Source: Desulfosarcina sp.
GTDB lineage: Bacteria; Desulfobacterota; Desulfobacteria; Desulfobacterales; JAFDCJ01
Assembly (NCBI GenBank): GCA_029288035.1
Contig: JARFPZ010000140.1
Location: forward strand, 1-45,947
DNA: 45,947 nucleotides
Reading direction: 5' to 3'
Numbering within the stretch: position 1 is the stretch's first letter; the number at the start of each line of letters is the position of its first letter. The position numbers were made by a program, and so were the translations under genes. Positions 18,879 through 29,661 of the stretch are shown here, one piece after another. The notes beneath the pieces were generated by a model. It was not told the DNA's origin. It was given only the letters and a program-made list of their open reading frames with translations, and searched no databases.

Positions 18879-21800
18879 CTAGCTACCCTGCAGGTACTTC
18901 TTAAGCCAACTCGCCGTATGGGATTTTTTGACCGCTTTTAGAAGCTCCTCAGGGGATCCGCAGGCCACCACCCGACCGCCTTCGTCACCGCCTTCGGGTC
19001 CCAGATCGATGATATAGTCGGCTTCACGGATGATCTCCATGTTGTGCTCGATAACTGCCACCGTGTTACCTTCATCCACCAGTTTCTGAAAGACGTCGAT
19101 CAAACGCTGCACGTCGGCCATATGCAGCCCTGTGGTGGGTTCGTCCAGGACATAGAGGGTGTGGCCGTCGGATCGTTTGACCAGTTGTTGTGCCAGTTTA
19201 ATGCGTTGGGCCTCACCACCGGACAGGGTCGGACTGGGCTGTCCCAGACATAGATACCCCAAGCCGACGTCGCAGACAAACTGCACGGCCCGCCGTATGG
19301 CGGGAATGGCCGAAAAAAAACGGGCCGCTTCGGCAAATGTCATCTCGAGGATCTCCGATATATTCCGGCCTCGATACTGAACCGCCAGGGTTTCGCTGTT
19401 GAATCGACTTCCCCGGCAGACCTCACAGAGGACATACACGTCGGGCAAAAAGCTCATTTCAACTTTGGGCCGGCCCTGTCCCTTGCAGTGCTCACAACGA
19501 CCCGCGGCGACGTTAAATGAAAAACGACCGGCTGAATATCCTCTGGCCCGGGCCGTGGGCGTCAGGGAGAAAAGCTTCCGGATCTCCGATAAAAATCCTA
19601 CATAGGACGCCGGCACGGAGCGCGGGGTGCGGCCGATGGGGCTGTGGTCCACTTCCAGCACACGGGTGAGGGCCCGCCAACCCGCGATATCTTGACATTT
19701 ACCGGCCGGACGACGCTGCTTCAACAACCGGTTGCGCAAACCCCGATAGATGGTTTCTTTGAGCAGGCTCGATTTTCCCGATCCCGACACACCGGTGACA
19801 CAGATCAGGCAGCCCAGGGGAAGATCGGCCTTGATTTTTTTCAGGTTGTTGACCGCAGCCCCCCGAATTGAAATACCGGGCATTTTTTTGTAAGGCCTCA
19901 AACGCGATGTTATTTTTTTGCGATGGCCGTCCATCAGAGCCCCGGTCACCGAGCGGGAAACTTTTCTCAAATCGGAAAGGCTGCCGTAAGCGGCTACGCG
20001 GCCGCCGTCCTGTCCGGCTCCAGGACCCAGATCGACAATGGTATCGGCGGCCCGGATGGTTTCTTCGTCATGTTCAACAACCAGAATGGTATTGCCCCTG
20101 TCCCGCAACGTTTTGAGGGCATCGATCAGGATCTTATTGTCCCGGGCATGCAGGCCGATGGTGGGTTCATCTAGAATATAGCATACTCCGGTCAGGTTCG
20201 ATCCGAGCTGGGCGGCCAGACGGATACGCTGGGCTTCTCCCCCGGAAAGCGTATCCCCGCTGCGGGCCAGGGAAAGATAGGAAAGCCCCAGTTGATTCAG
20301 CAGCGCAAGCCGGGTCAGCAGCTCGGCCACAATGGGTTCGGCCACCGGTTTGTCATGGGCCTTGAATTTCAATTTTTTGATGATCTCATAGACCTGCCGG
20401 GCCGGTTTTTGTACCAAATCCCAGAGTGTATAGCGGTTGACTTTGACTGCCAGGGCCTGGGGTTTCAACCGGCTGCCGTCGCATTTAGGACAGATATTTA
20501 CAGCGGTATTCTCTTCATCTTCCGGTTCCCCGATGGTCCCCAGCCCGTTGCATTTCTCGCAGGCCCCCTGCTTGCTGTTAAACGAAAACAAGCGGGGATC
20601 GAGGCTCTCAAGCCCGATGCCGCAGGTGGAACAAATGCCGTGCAAACTAAACACGTCTTCCTTGCCGCGACGGTCTAAAATCACCAAACTACCGGCGCCC
20701 TCCTCCAGAGCCCGGTCTGCCAGAGCTTCCAAATTCCCGTCCGAAAGACGTCCGATGACCAGGTCGATGTTGTGCTCGTGATATCGGCTCAAGGCCATGC
20801 CCTGCTTCAATGGCGTTATTTTGCCGTCAATGCGGGCCTTTTTGAATCCTTTTTTAAGGGCCCGGGCAAACACATCCTTGTGAAATCCTTTACGGCCGAA
20901 CACCTTGGGCGACAGCACCGTGGCCGGGGTATCGGGGTAACGACGGCGGATCTGATCGACGATGGCGGTCCGGGTCTGGGCGGTCAAGCGGCGGCCGCAG
21001 CCCGGACAGTGCTGTACTCCCAGTTTACTGAAAAGCAGTCTCAAGTAATGATAGATTTCGGTCAGAGTGGCCACGGTGGACCGGCGGCTGGCGTAACTGG
21101 TACGCTGTTCAATGGCCACCGTCGGGGCCAAGCCGGTGACTAGATCGACATCCGGTCGTTCCAGAATCTTCATATATTGACGGACATAGGGTGCCAGACT
21201 TTCCAGATAGCGACGTTGGCCTTCGGCAAAAAGAATATCAAAGGCCAGGGTAGATTTGCCCGAACCGGATACACCGGTCAGCACAACCATTTCGTTGTGG
21301 GGTAAGGTCAGATCGATGTCCTTTAAATTATGTTCACGTGCACCTTTCAATGCGATAACGTCCGAGATCACCGGATCTGAATATGCTGCCACCGATTCGG
21401 CAACACCGACAGGTGATACTTTTTGAGGTTTCAAGCGCCCCGTTCCTTTTAGATAGGCTTTTAAGAACCGGCCGGTGTGAGACCTTGTGTGTTGCGCCAC
21501 CTTTTCCGGCGGCCCGGTTGCCACCACCTGGCCACCGGCATCGCCGCCTTCGGGACCCAGATCGATGACCCAGTCGGCGGTCTTGACGACATCCATATTG
21601 TGTTCGATCACCAGGACCGTGTTGCCGCTGTCGACCAGGCGCTGTAAAGCGGTCAGCAGCCTAGCGATGTCATCAAAATGCAGGCCGGTGGTGGGTTCGT
21701 CAAATATGAACAATTTGCGGGAAAGCGCACCGGAGCCGTTGCCGACGTAGCGGGAAAGTTTGAGACGCTGGGCCTCGCCACCGGACATGGTGTTGATTGG

Positions 21801-24194
21801 TTGGCCCAGCCGGATGTATCCCAGACCAACATCGGCCAGCGGCTGGAGTGTCGATACGACCTTTTTGTTATCTTTGAAAAACGTCAGGGCCTGGTCAACC
21901 GTCATGGTCAGAATATCGTGAATGTTGTTTCCCCGGTATCGGACATCCAGAACGTCGGGATTAAAGCGCTTCCCTTGGCAATCCGGACACAATATGAACA
22001 CATCGGAAAGAAACTGCATTTCTACCTTTTCATATCCTTCGCCCTTGCAGGTTTCGCAGCGTCCGCCGGTCACATTAAAGGAGAAGTGACCGGGACCAAA
22101 TTTTCCGGCTTTGGCGGCGGCAGTATCTGCCAGCAGCTGACGAATCGGGCCCAGGGCTTTTGTGTACGTCAACGCATTCGCCCGTGGGGTGCGACCGATA
22201 GCCCGCTGGTCCACCAGCACGACATCATCGATATGGCCCATTCCCTGGATGGCAGCGTGTTTACCGGGACGGCCCTCCTGGATCCCCAGAAATTTTTTGG
22301 CGGCTTTATAAATAATGTCTTCAGCCAGGGTCGATTTGCCCGATCCGGACACACCGGTTAAGCAGACAAACAAACCGAGCGGTATCTGCACATCAATCTT
22401 TTTCAAATTGTTTTCGGCCGCTCCCTTGATTGTCAGCCAGCGGTTGCCGCGGGGGCTTCGCTGTCGATCGGCGGCGGCGATTTTACGTCGACCCTTTAAA
22501 TACTGCCCGGTAAGAGAGCCGTTGACGTCGGCGGTGGGGCCGAAATACATGACCGCGCCACCCTGTTCACCGGCTTTGGGTCCCATATCCAGCAGATAAT
22601 CGCTTTCGCGAATGATTTCCGGATCATGTTCGACCACGACGACGGTATTCGATAAATCACGCAGACCCTTCAATATGCGGATTAACCGATGGTTGTCCCG
22701 AGGGTGCAAACCGATGCTGGGTTCATCCAGAACATAGAGGGTGTTTACCAGCGAGGAACCTAAGGCGGATGCCAGCGCCACCCGTTGGACCTCGCCCCCC
22801 GAAAGGGTGCGCGACTGCCGATCGAGGGTCAGGTATCCCAAACCGACATCCCTGAGATAATCCAGACGATTGCGGACTTCCTCCCATATCAGTTGACTGG
22901 CTTCATCCCGGGGAGACATCGGCAAGGTCTTGAAAAAATCACGGGCCTGCTCGACGTTCATGGCGTAGATCCGCGCGATGTTCTGTCCGCCGAGGCGGAA
23001 GAGCAATGTCTCTTCCTTAAAGCGCGTGCCGTTGCATTCTCGGCAGACATCATAGCTACGATAGCGGGATAGAAATACCCGCGCAGTCATTTTGTAGCTT
23101 CTGGATTCCAACCAGCGGAAAAACCCTTCGATGCCGTAATAACTGCTGGTCCCTTTAACGATGGCTTTTTTGTGGGCGGCCTTCAGTTTTTTAAATGGGA
23201 TATTTGTCGGAATTTTTTGACGCCGGCAGAAGTCCATTAGGTCCGCAAATTCCATGCGCTTGTTTTCCGGATTGCCAAAGGCCTTGACGGCGCCCTCTGC
23301 CAGGGAGAGTGAATGGTCCGGTATGACGAGATCCATGTCAATCCCGATGGTGCGACCAAAACCGCGACAGGTATCACACGCACCCATGGGACTGTTAAAC
23401 GAGAAAAGATTGGGCAGAGGTGCGTTATATTCGATATTGCAATCAGCACAGGTCAGATGGCTGCTGAAGGCATAATGTTGATCCGGCCCCAGCCAGACAT
23501 CCAGTCGTCCGCCGCCGAAGCGAAAGGCCAGCTCGAACGAGTCCAGCACCCGATCTTTGTCAACTGGACGTAGGATTAACCGATCGGCCAGCACCGGTAT
23601 CTCTTTTTGGCGGCGTGCGGGCTGCCAGTCTTCCAAAGCGACAATTTGTTTTTTGAGATACAGTCGATCAAATCCCATCTGCCTGAGCGCCCCCCGAGCC
23701 TGGTCCGGCGAGGAACCGTCAACCAGATAAGGAAACGTGATGACGAGAGCCAACCCGGGCTGATGCTTTTGCAGCAGATTCCAGATATAGGCCGGCGTCT
23801 CCGGTATCACAGGTTTGCCGCATGACCGGCAGTGAAGCTGTGCCAGCCGTGCGTATAGCAGCTTGACATAATCCGTGATTTCGGTCATAGTGCCCACCGT
23901 CGAGCGCGAGGTCCGGACCGGATCTTTACGGTCGATGGCAATGGCTGGTGGGATGCCTTCGATCTTATCAACCCGGGGACGATCCATGCGATCCATGAAT
24001 TGTCGCGCATACGGTGAGAAGGTTTCCACGTAGCGGCGCTGGCCTTCGGCATACAGGGTGTCAAAAGCCAGAGACGACTTGCCCGACCCGCTGACGCCGG
24101 TGACCACGGTAATCTGATTGAGCGGAATGGCGAGATCCAGATTTTTAAGATTGTGCTGACGGGCACCGGTTACTCGAATAGATTGATTTTTCAT
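18879..24194 (-). CDS. uvrA: Double-length UvrA excinuclease ATPase (tandem fusion of two UvrA units)
   Basis: This is 1771 residues from the ATG at 24194; an upstream ATG adds 12. It is two complete UvrA copies head to tail. Numbering is from the longer start. Walker A GVSGSGKS occurs four times (about 45, 626, 986, 1480), ABC signature L/MSGGE four times (476, 815, 1328, 1669), and DEP Walker B four times. Zinc-finger cysteine pairs occur in each copy (for example [16 protein letters not shown]). The linker between copies is about 935-955. UvrA normally is 940 residues and works as a dimer; one fused chain could supply both protomers. The family damage-recognition role in nucleotide excision repair with UvrB is expected. 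Similar duplicated UvrA is known from chlamydiae and some deltaproteobacteria. Confidence 0.95.
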   Translation of the reverse strand: MKNQSIRVTGARQHNLKNLDLAIPLNQITVVTGVSGSGKSSLAFDTLYAEGQRRYVETFSPYARQFMDRMDRPRVDKIEGIPPAIAIDRKDPVRTSRSTVGTMTEITDYVKLLYARLAQLHCRSCGKPVIPETPAYIWNLLQKHQPGLALVITFPYLVDGSSPDQARGALRQMGFDRLYLKKQIVALEDWQPARRQKEIPVLADRLILRPVDKDRVLDSFELAFRFGGGRLDVWLGPDQHYAFSSHLTCADCNIEYNAPLPNLFSFNSPMGACDTCRGFGRTIGIDMDLVIPDHSLSLAEGAVKAFGNPENKRMEFADLMDFCRRQKIPTNIPFKKLKAAHKKAIVKGTSSYYGIEGFFRWLESRSYKMTARVFLSRYRSYDVCRECNGTRFKEETLLFRLGGQNIARIYAMNVEQARDFFKTLPMSPRDEASQLIWEEVRNRLDYLRDVGLGYLTLDRQSRTLSGGEVQRVALASALGSSLVNTLYVLDEPSIGLHPRDNHRLIRILKGLRDLSNTVVVVEHDPEIIRESDYLLDMGPKAGEQGGAVMYFGPTADVNGSLTGQYLKGRRKIAAADRQRSPRGNRWLTIKGAAENNLKKIDVQIPLGLFVCLTGVSGSGKSTLAEDIIYKAAKKFLGIQEGRPGKHAAIQGMGHIDDVVLVDQRAIGRTPRANALTYTKALGPIRQLLADTAAAKAGKFGPGHFSFNVTGGRCETCKGEGYEKVEMQFLSDVFILCPDCQGKRFNPDVLDVRYRGNNIHDILTMTVDQALTFFKDNKKVVSTLQPLADVGLGYIRLGQPINTMSGGEAQRLKLSRYVGNGSGALSRKLFIFDEPTTGLHFDDIARLLTALQRLVDSGNTVLVIEHNMDVVKTADWVIDLGPEGGDAGGQVVATGPPEKVAQHTRSHTGRFLKAYLKGTGRLKPQKVSPVGVAESVAAYSDPVISDVIALKGAREHNLKDIDLTLPHNEMVVLTGVSGSGKSTLAFDILFAEGQRRYLESLAPYVRQYMKILERPDVDLVTGLAPTVAIEQRTSYASRRSTVATLTEIYHYLRLLFSKLGVQHCPGCGRRLTAQTRTAIVDQIRRRYPDTPATVLSPKVFGRKGFHKDVFARALKKGFKKARIDGKITPLKQGMALSRYHEHNIDLVIGRLSDGNLEALADRALEEGAGSLVILDRRGKEDVFSLHGICSTCGIGLESLDPRLFSFNSKQGACEKCNGLGTIGEPEDEENTAVNICPKCDGSRLKPQALAVKVNRYTLWDLVQKPARQVYEIIKKLKFKAHDKPVAEPIVAELLTRLALLNQLGLSYLSLARSGDTLSGGEAQRIRLAAQLGSNLTGVCYILDEPTIGLHARDNKILIDALKTLRDRGNTILVVEHDEETIRAADTIVDLGPGAGQDGGRVAAYGSLSDLRKVSRSVTGALMDGHRKKITSRLRPYKKMPGISIRGAAVNNLKKIKADLPLGCLICVTGVSGSGKSSLLKETIYRGLRNRLLKQRRPAGKCQDIAGWRALTRVLEVDHSPIGRTPRSVPASYVGFLSEIRKLFSLTPTARARGYSAGRFSFNVAAGRCEHCKGQGRPKVEMSFLPDVYVLCEVCRGSRFNSETLAVQYRGRNISEILEMTFAEAARFFSAIPAIRRAVQFVCDVGLGYLCLGQPSPTLSGGEAQRIKLAQQLVKRSDGHTLYVLDEPTTGLHMADVQRLIDVFQKLVDEGNTVAVIEHNMEIIREADYIIDLGPEGGDEGGRVVACGSPEELLKAVKKSHTASWLKKYLQGS

Positions 24195-24474
24195 TCTGTT
24201 GTAATTTCCGATTAAATTTCCACAGGGCATAAACTAATTCCCTTTTTCAAGATAGCAATCTGGTTTTTGATCGAGAATTTCCCGGTGAGCTTGATTTGAA
24301 ATATAAGCTCGGCCACCAGGAAAGGAAGACGCAAAAAAATCGTTTGGAGTTAATCACAGCTGTGATATTAATAAAGATATCGCTGGTTGGTTGATTGGTT
24401 GATTGGCTAAGTGTTTGTAAACATGGATTTATCTCATATTTGCAAAATAACTGCTTAACCTGGATAAAATACAA

Positions 24475-25656
24475 ATGATTCTCTGCAGAATATTAGTCAT
24501 AATTACCGGGATATGGTCGATAGGCCTGCTTTTATCGACCGGGTCCCAAGCGAATGAAAATCTGGCGGAGCTAGAAGTTCCACAAGCGCTCTCTGCCGGA
24601 CTTCATCATTTCCTCGACCTTACCGATCCCGATAAAACCATCGCTTTTGATCCTAAAAAGGTTGCCGGCGTGTTGGATTTCATCAACCAACCCGGCAAGG
24701 ATGCTGCTCTGTATTATGCAGATAGTATCCTTGACGCTCCTTCAGCTTATTATGAATTTGATATTCATGAAAATCTTAAGAAGATCGTGTCATATTCGTT
24801 TAATCCCGATATTCCCGAGATCGCCACGATGCCTTCTTCGATGCGTCTGCTCTACTGGTTGGATAGAAGGAAGCATCGGCAATTAGCGCCTCGAATCAGT
24901 CATTATCTGGATCGCCTCGATTCTCCGGTCGTTGTCAATGGTCTTCTACATATGGAGATTGCGCCGGACACTCATTCGGGTGCTTACTACGCGTATAACA
25001 TGCACCAAACCGTACTTATTCTTAAGTATCGCCAACGCAACGTCCTGGTTGTCGCATCCAAACAGGAGGATGTCTCCACAGTCGGCAAGAAAGGCTATGT
25101 ACTGGGTGCAGACGATGATTGGGACTATCTTTATACCGGCAAACCCGGTCTGACACTCCCCGCGTTGGGGTGGGTTAAATCTTATATGTATGGGTCCAAT
25201 GGGATCACTATTTATGATGAGGTCGACCCGGTCGCAGGGAGAGTCCGCTGTGCCGCGTTCAAATGGCTCCAGGCCGGCTGGTCTGGCATCAACATGGTGC
25301 GAAGGAAACATATTTACAGCGGTCTGAAACGCTTTGCAAAACCCATGAAAGAGATTCTGGAATATCATTCACTACCGACGATGGAATCTATGGTCTGCAA
25401 TTTTTCGCGGATCAGGGGTTTTTCCGAAGACACCCTGAGATCTAAAATGCAAATATATTCCGGCATTTTGCAAAATAGGTATGATGGGGGGAATGGTCAT
25501 GCCAAAAAACTGCCTGCATATTTGTTCAAAGACAACAACCACTGGGCCCAGATGTCGAGGGACGAAATGGAATCGGCCCTGGTGATAGAATATATGAAAT
25601 ATGCCGTTGGAAAAACCCGGGCGGATGAAGTGGAGGAGCTTTTAGACTTGAAATGA
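24475..25656 (+). CDS. Exported protein of unknown function
   Basis: The 393-residue protein has a clear N-terminal signal peptide (ITGIWSIGLLLSTGSQA) and a mature soluble domain. Notable features are HENLKKIVSYSFNPDIPEI, a long VVVNGLLHMEIAPDTHSGAYY segment, and scattered Trp and Tyr. I recognise no catalytic motif and no lipobox. It probably acts in the periplasm. Its TGA stop overlaps the start of the SDR gene by four bases (ATGA at 25653-25656), so the two are translationally coupled. Confidence 0.7.
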   Translation: MILCRILVIITGIWSIGLLLSTGSQANENLAELEVPQALSAGLHHFLDLTDPDKTIAFDPKKVAGVLDFINQPGKDAALYYADSILDAPSAYYEFDIHENLKKIVSYSFNPDIPEIATMPSSMRLLYWLDRRKHRQLAPRISHYLDRLDSPVVVNGLLHMEIAPDTHSGAYYAYNMHQTVLILKYRQRNVLVVASKQEDVSTVGKKGYVLGADDDWDYLYTGKPGLTLPALGWVKSYMYGSNGITIYDEVDPVAGRVRCAAFKWLQAGWSGINMVRRKHIYSGLKRFAKPMKEILEYHSLPTMESMVCNFSRIRGFSEDTLRSKMQIYSGILQNRYDGGNGHAKKLPAYLFKDNNHWAQMSRDEMESALVIEYMKYAVGKTRADEVEELLDLK

Positions 25657-26447
25657 ATGACACTCCAGTAGTCATCGTAACCGGCGCGTCCCGCGGGCTC
25701 GGAGCGGCCGTGGCTCACTGGCTGGGCAAAGCAGCGGCGACGGTCACGCTTGTCGCCCGATCGGAAGAAAATCTTGACGAAACCGGCGATACGGTTCGAC
25801 GTCTGGGCGGCAAGCCCCTGGTATGCAGAGCGGATGTCTCCCAATACGATGCCTGCCGTGACGCCGTTGACAAAACGTTGGACCGTTTCGGACGGATTGA
25901 TGCGGTGGTGAACAATGCCGCTGTTGTTCAACCGATTTCTGCCGTCGCTCAAAGCGATCCCGCCGAGTGGCGATACAACCTGGAAGTGAATCTGCTCGGT
26001 CCGTACAATCTGATCAGAGCCTCCGCCGATGCTTTACGTCGGCAAAAGGGACGGGTTGTAAATGTAAGCAGCGGTGCCGCCAATTTGGCGCTGGAATCCA
26101 TGAGTGCCTATTGCACCGGCAAGGCCGCCTTGAATCATTTTACTCGGGTCCTGGCGGTCGAGGAACCTGAATTGACGGCATTGACGGTACGGCCGGGAGT
26201 GGTTGACACGGACATGCAGACCTATATTCGGCAGGAGGGCCGCCAGGCCATGCCGTCCGGCCAGGCGGACTTCTACCGGCAGCTTAAAGTTCGAGGAGAA
26301 CTGGAGCCGGCAGAAGTTCCGGCCCGCTCCATTGCCTGGCTGGGGTTGTATGCACCCCGGGAGTTTAGCGGCAAGTTTCTGGATTACGATGATCCGCTTA
26401 TTGGTGGACCCGCCTTGAAAGTGTTTGGGGAGCGTGTCACTGATTGA
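25653..26447 (+). CDS. Short-chain dehydrogenase/reductase
   Basis: The 264-residue protein has a classical SDR pattern: cofactor motif TGASRGLG (10-17), NNAA (87-90), catalytic Ser at about 140 and YxxxK as Y153-K157 (YCTGK). An Arg after the first strand (VARSEEN) hints at NADP(H). SDR enzymes oxidise or reduce hydroxyl/keto substrates in the cytoplasm; the substrate is not evident. It is coupled to the upstream exported-protein gene by a 4-base overlap. A decayed copy of this gene's 3' end lies 1.3 kb downstream on the same strand, beyond an AT-rich gene. Confidence 0.9.
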   Translation: MNDTPVVIVTGASRGLGAAVAHWLGKAAATVTLVARSEENLDETGDTVRRLGGKPLVCRADVSQYDACRDAVDKTLDRFGRIDAVVNNAAVVQPISAVAQSDPAEWRYNLEVNLLGPYNLIRASADALRRQKGRVVNVSSGAANLALESMSAYCTGKAALNHFTRVLAVEEPELTALTVRPGVVDTDMQTYIRQEGRQAMPSGQADFYRQLKVRGELEPAEVPARSIAWLGLYAPREFSGKFLDYDDPLIGGPALKVFGERVTD

Positions 26448-26491
26448 GCGAAAAATCAAGATAAACAAAAACGTTAGGTAAATTAGATCTT

Positions 26492-27607
26492 TTAACCAAC
26501 CAAATTATATGAGGTACTCTTCTCCAATCCACATAATTTTAATTTTTCTTTGTCTTTGGGTAAATATGGACATTCATTGGAACTAGGGTCAGAAAAGGTT
26601 GCTAGGGTAAGGCTGTTTCTATTTCTCAATATAAAGGGATTGGATGATAAAAAGCTATTTAAGCATTTATTTTTTGATAGTAAAGACAGCAGAAACGCAT
26701 TCGATGATTCACAAACAATTTTTGCACCCCAATTTAGTTTATGTTGTAAAACACCATCGCTAAAAAATGGCCGTGTTGAGCCAAGACTGAATTTTTCAAA
26801 GTTTCTTTCTTTTAAGTATCGGATCGTGTAGTAGTAAAGGGCGATAAGTGCCCCTCTTTTAACGTACTCAAAATCTCCTTCTAAAACCCCTAATTTGGTT
26901 ATTCTCGGAACACCATTCATCATCTTATAATCTATTATCACGCCTGCAACAATTCTTTGTCCTTCTTTTATCTGGAGCAATTCGCCATTCTCGAAACTTT
27001 CTTTCATTTCTTTATAACTCATTTTGAAAGCTGCGTCGGTGTGTCTTTTTGAAATATAGGGAAGGTGCATTTTATAATAAAAAAAATGGAAATCGACGGG
27101 ATCTTTTGTAGTGGCGTATCTAAAATTACCTCGTTTTATTTTCCTTAAATTATTTTTTAATCTTTTTTTTGACATACTTAGCGATCCCATATCACCGCGC
27201 AGGTCTATCTCACAGTCAACCCAGGCAGGGACCACAAAATTACGTTTCGATTTGAACAGGTTGCACAATTTCATTCTACTTCTGACAATAATTAGATCAT
27301 AGTTTTTTTTGCATCCCAAGTAATAGAATAATAATCTCCAAATCCCTACTCTCCCCAGATAAATATCATCGCAATTTTCATTAAATATGAGATTACAAAA
27401 GTAGTTCTTGTCTATTTCATTTTTTCCTATAAAGAGAACTTTAATAGATTCATCTGCGTCGTGTCTGTTTGAAATAGACCAGGCATCAAATGATAATTTT
27501 CTTTTGATTTTATTCACATGTCTGAAAAAAAAGTTAGGCAGTCTTAATAAAAATATATTTAGCGGGCTTTTTAATACCTGAATTTCAGAATAGGAAATTA
27601 TATTCAT
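26492..27607 (-). CDS. GNAT/FemAB-like acyltransferase, AT-rich
   Basis: The 371-residue protein has features of the FemAB/CelD-like GNAT group used in cell-wall or polysaccharide decoration: MSKKRLKNNLRKIKRGN (arginine/lysine helix typical before the acyl-CoA domain), HLPYISKRH, and LIALYYYTIRYLKERNFEKF with FSLGSTRPFFSDG at the C-terminal GNAT half. The substrate is unknown. Composition is unlike its neighbours: unusually AT-rich codons and a protein rich in Lys, Asn, Ile, Phe and Tyr, which suggests transfer. The start is supported by GGAG 8 bases before the ATG. It runs opposite to the SDR and has flanking 7-base core-like sites. Confidence 0.72.
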   Translation of the reverse strand: MNIISYSEIQVLKSPLNIFLLRLPNFFFRHVNKIKRKLSFDAWSISNRHDADESIKVLFIGKNEIDKNYFCNLIFNENCDDIYLGRVGIWRLLFYYLGCKKNYDLIIVRSRMKLCNLFKSKRNFVVPAWVDCEIDLRGDMGSLSMSKKRLKNNLRKIKRGNFRYATTKDPVDFHFFYYKMHLPYISKRHTDAAFKMSYKEMKESFENGELLQIKEGQRIVAGVIIDYKMMNGVPRITKLGVLEGDFEYVKRGALIALYYYTIRYLKERNFEKFSLGSTRPFFSDGVLQHKLNWGAKIVCESSNAFLLSLLSKNKCLNSFLSSNPFILRNRNSLTLATFSDPSSNECPYLPKDKEKLKLCGLEKSTSYNLVG

Positions 27608-27733
27608 AATAATAACTCCTTTTGTCGCCGGTCTGAAATATCTAATAATAAAGTGATTTTAATAAGTTAAATATAAAAAGAGCCTAACGCCCAATTACTA
27701 CACTATGTTTAAAATGCAACTTCTGGGCCAACA

Positions 27734-27838
27734 ATGGAATATGCACCCCATGAGTTTAGCGGCTGCTTTCTGGATTACGATGGTGGTAGAATGAGCGATC
27801 CGACGTTGGGAGTGTTAGGGAATTGTCTTTGTAATTGA
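27734..27838 (+). pseudogene. Remnant of a short-chain dehydrogenase 3' end
   Basis: From 27740 the plus strand reads YAPHEFSGCFLDYD and ends at a TGA (27836-27838). This lines up with the C-terminus of the SDR encoded at 25653-26447 (YAPREFSGKFLDYDDP), at the same distance from the stop codon. The DNA is likewise similar (shared word GAGTTTAGCGGC, then TTTCTGGATTACGATG). No dehydrogenase sequence precedes it, so only the last ~30 codons survive. The copy has diverged (GGRMSDPTLGVLGN in place of DPLIGGPALKVFGE). It lies just beyond the AT-rich acyltransferase gene and may mark an old tandem copy split by an insertion. Confidence 0.75.
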
Positions 27839-27858
27839 ATGGATTAAAAGCCTGATGG

Positions 27859-28611
27859 TCATTGGTCAACAATCTCTTCAATCGTTGTAGCCAAGTTCAT
27901 AAAATTTACCTGGGATTCTTCTAGCAGGTTTCGCTTCTCACGTCGGCTATAGTCAAGGCCGAAGCGCAGGTCAATATCAATGTCCTTTTTACGGCAGTAG
28001 ACATCCAGAGACGGCTTCGTCATACTACCGACCAAAAAGGCGCCGTTCGCCTTCCCCCATTCAAAGTGGGGCCCATCTCCGCCGCTGTCTCCCAGTAAAA
28101 TTATTTTTGCGACCGGAATGGCCAATGAGCGGGCGACCCTGTCGGTATTTTTGCTTTTGTCCCGGGTTTCCAACAGTTCGTAAAAGCGACAGGAACCACT
28201 GGTGTTCCGAAGGTAGCGTATCAGCGGGTGGGCCGATACCACCGGCACCGGGGGAAGAAAGTTATTGGCGAAGATTTGCTGGAAATAGCCGATCATGCCG
28301 GTGGTATTAATCATAAAGAGAATGTTATGGCTTGAACACCATTCAATCAGTTCCGGCACACCCGTGTAGGTGGTGAAGGATTCGTCCAGGTAGGCATCCA
28401 TTTGATCCGGAGAGATAGGATCTGGCAGCAATTTCCGGATTTGTGCAGCGGCTTCACCCAAGGAAATGATATTGCCGGTGTATTGCTTAAAGATTGCGCT
28501 TAAATCGGACTTCAATCCTGGATATGTAAAAGAAATGAAATCAAACGGTCCGCAGGGTGCCAGACACCCGTTCCAGTCCGATGAAACCATGGCGTTGTAT
28601 CTTCTATTCAC
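27859..28611 (-). CDS. HAD-superfamily hydrolase-like protein
   Basis: This is 250 residues from a GTG start preceded by AAGGTGG. Motif I is SSDWNGCLAP, with the nucleophile Asp in DWNG (a DxNG variant of DxDG also found in other HAD families). INTTG provides the motif II Thr, Lys in RDKSKNTDRV fits motif III, and GDSGGDGPHFEWG is a good motif IV with the metal-binding acids. Phosphatase activity is the likely reaction, with substrate unknown. There is no signal peptide. It is a single gene convergent with the SDR remnant. Confidence 0.72.
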   Translation of the reverse strand: MNRRYNAMVSSDWNGCLAPCGPFDFISFTYPGLKSDLSAIFKQYTGNIISLGEAAAQIRKLLPDPISPDQMDAYLDESFTTYTGVPELIEWCSSHNILFMINTTGMIGYFQQIFANNFLPPVPVVSAHPLIRYLRNTSGSCRFYELLETRDKSKNTDRVARSLAIPVAKIILLGDSGGDGPHFEWGKANGAFLVGSMTKPSLDVYCRKKDIDIDLRFGLDYSRREKRNLLEESQVNFMNLATTIEEIVDQ

Positions 28612-28718
28612 AGTACCACCTTGAATTTCAGAATGATTCGCCCGAAATCCAGCATTGTTGACACGATCACAGTCATTGGTTTTGCATCGGATTTTACGAC
28701 ATGTCAGTAGTTCTGAAA

Positions 28719-29120
28719 TTATTGTTGATGGGTCACAAATTCAAATTGTGGCGGAAACTCAAAATGCTTTTTTAAGTAACACAGCTTCATGGACCGGATC
28801 AGGGCCGAGGTGTATTTTTGTGGAAATTCTGGCGCGAGATCAATATTGAAAATCATTTTTTCGACCAGATGGGTTTTATCATGGGACCGCACGTCAACGG
28901 AAATCTTTAATTGACCAGGATCGATCTTACGCCTTTTACAAAAATCCAACGCGTAAAGCCCCATACATGAACCCACTGCTGCAAAAAATAGATCCGAAGG
29001 CGTCGAAGCGGTATTGTCCCCTCCGTCCTCCTTGCTTTGATCGGTTTTAATCGTAAACCCCTTGTAATCAGAATAAACTTTTCTACCTCCGGGAAAGTGA
29101 ATTTCCATGCTCGCGTTCAT
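28719..29120 (-). CDS. OsmC/Ohr family protein
   Basis: This is 133 residues from the ATG at 29120, chosen because AAGGAG lies 7 bases upstream; a longer in-frame reading begins 24 codons earlier without support. The sequence TPSDLFFAAVGSCMGLYALDF carries the first active-site Cys of OsmC proteins, and MKLCYLKKH the second. OsmC-type thiol peroxidases reduce organic hydroperoxides. Several anaerobe homologues (YhfA-like) have less certain roles. It is a single gene, with the next gene upstream divergent. Confidence 0.88.
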   Translation of the reverse strand: MNASMEIHFPGGRKVYSDYKGFTIKTDQSKEDGGDNTASTPSDLFFAAVGSCMGLYALDFCKRRKIDPGQLKISVDVRSHDKTHLVEKMIFNIDLAPEFPQKYTSALIRSMKLCYLKKHFEFPPQFEFVTHQQ

Positions 29121-29363
29121 TTGGATCTCCTTATGCTCGATACTGGATTTTGATAACATGTGCCGCGTGTTGGTCCAAAAAATATTGCCCAATTATAAAC
29201 AAAATTATGAGGTCTGAGACTATATAACCTACCGAATGGCTTGGGATCTGTCAATTCTGTTATGGACATACGCGATATCTTCCGCTATAAGATGAATTTA
29301 ATACAAGATTCAAAAGTTGTAGAATTCCAAGGCATTAAAATATGATTTATGGAGGTAGCTGAC

Positions 29364-29660
29364 ATGAAGAAATTGGTCTTTTTTTTGAGTCTTATTTTAG
29401 TGGTTTGTATGATATCTGGTTGTGCATCGAAGTCCAGACATCATAAACAAGATTTACCGGACCCAAAGGGCTTTAACGCGCATTTTCCCGATATGGATAC
29501 TGATGGAGATGATTTGGTCAATTGGACGGAATTTAAGGACTATTTCCCGGATGCCCCGCCGGAAGCATTTAAGGCCACCGATCTGAATGGAGATGGAAAT
29601 ATCGACCATGACGAGTGGCACCAATTTAAAGAAGCCCATGGATTGGGGCACAAAGAATAA
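29364..29660 (+). CDS. Small EF-hand lipoprotein
   Basis: This is 98 residues from the ATG at 29364, supported by GGAGG with 8-base spacing; a start five codons earlier would place the ribosome site inside the gene. The signal peptide ends at MISGC, a clean lipobox. Two EF-hand loops follow: DTDGDDLVNWTE and the canonical DLNGDGNIDHDE, so it should bind calcium at the cell surface or periplasm. The stop at 29658-29660 is separated from the next gene's ATG (29662) by one base, so the two are tightly linked. Confidence 0.85.
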   Translation: MKKLVFFLSLILVVCMISGCASKSRHHKQDLPDPKGFNAHFPDMDTDGDDLVNWTEFKDYFPDAPPEAFKATDLNGDGNIDHDEWHQFKEAHGLGHKE

Positions 29661-29661
29661 A

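Noticed and set aside
21678-22361. Long open frame of 227 codons on the plus strand inside uvrA
   Set aside because: Antisense to conserved UvrA sequence; it has no ribosome site and its residues show no family pattern. The other long plus-strand frames in 19000-24200 are rejected for the same reason.
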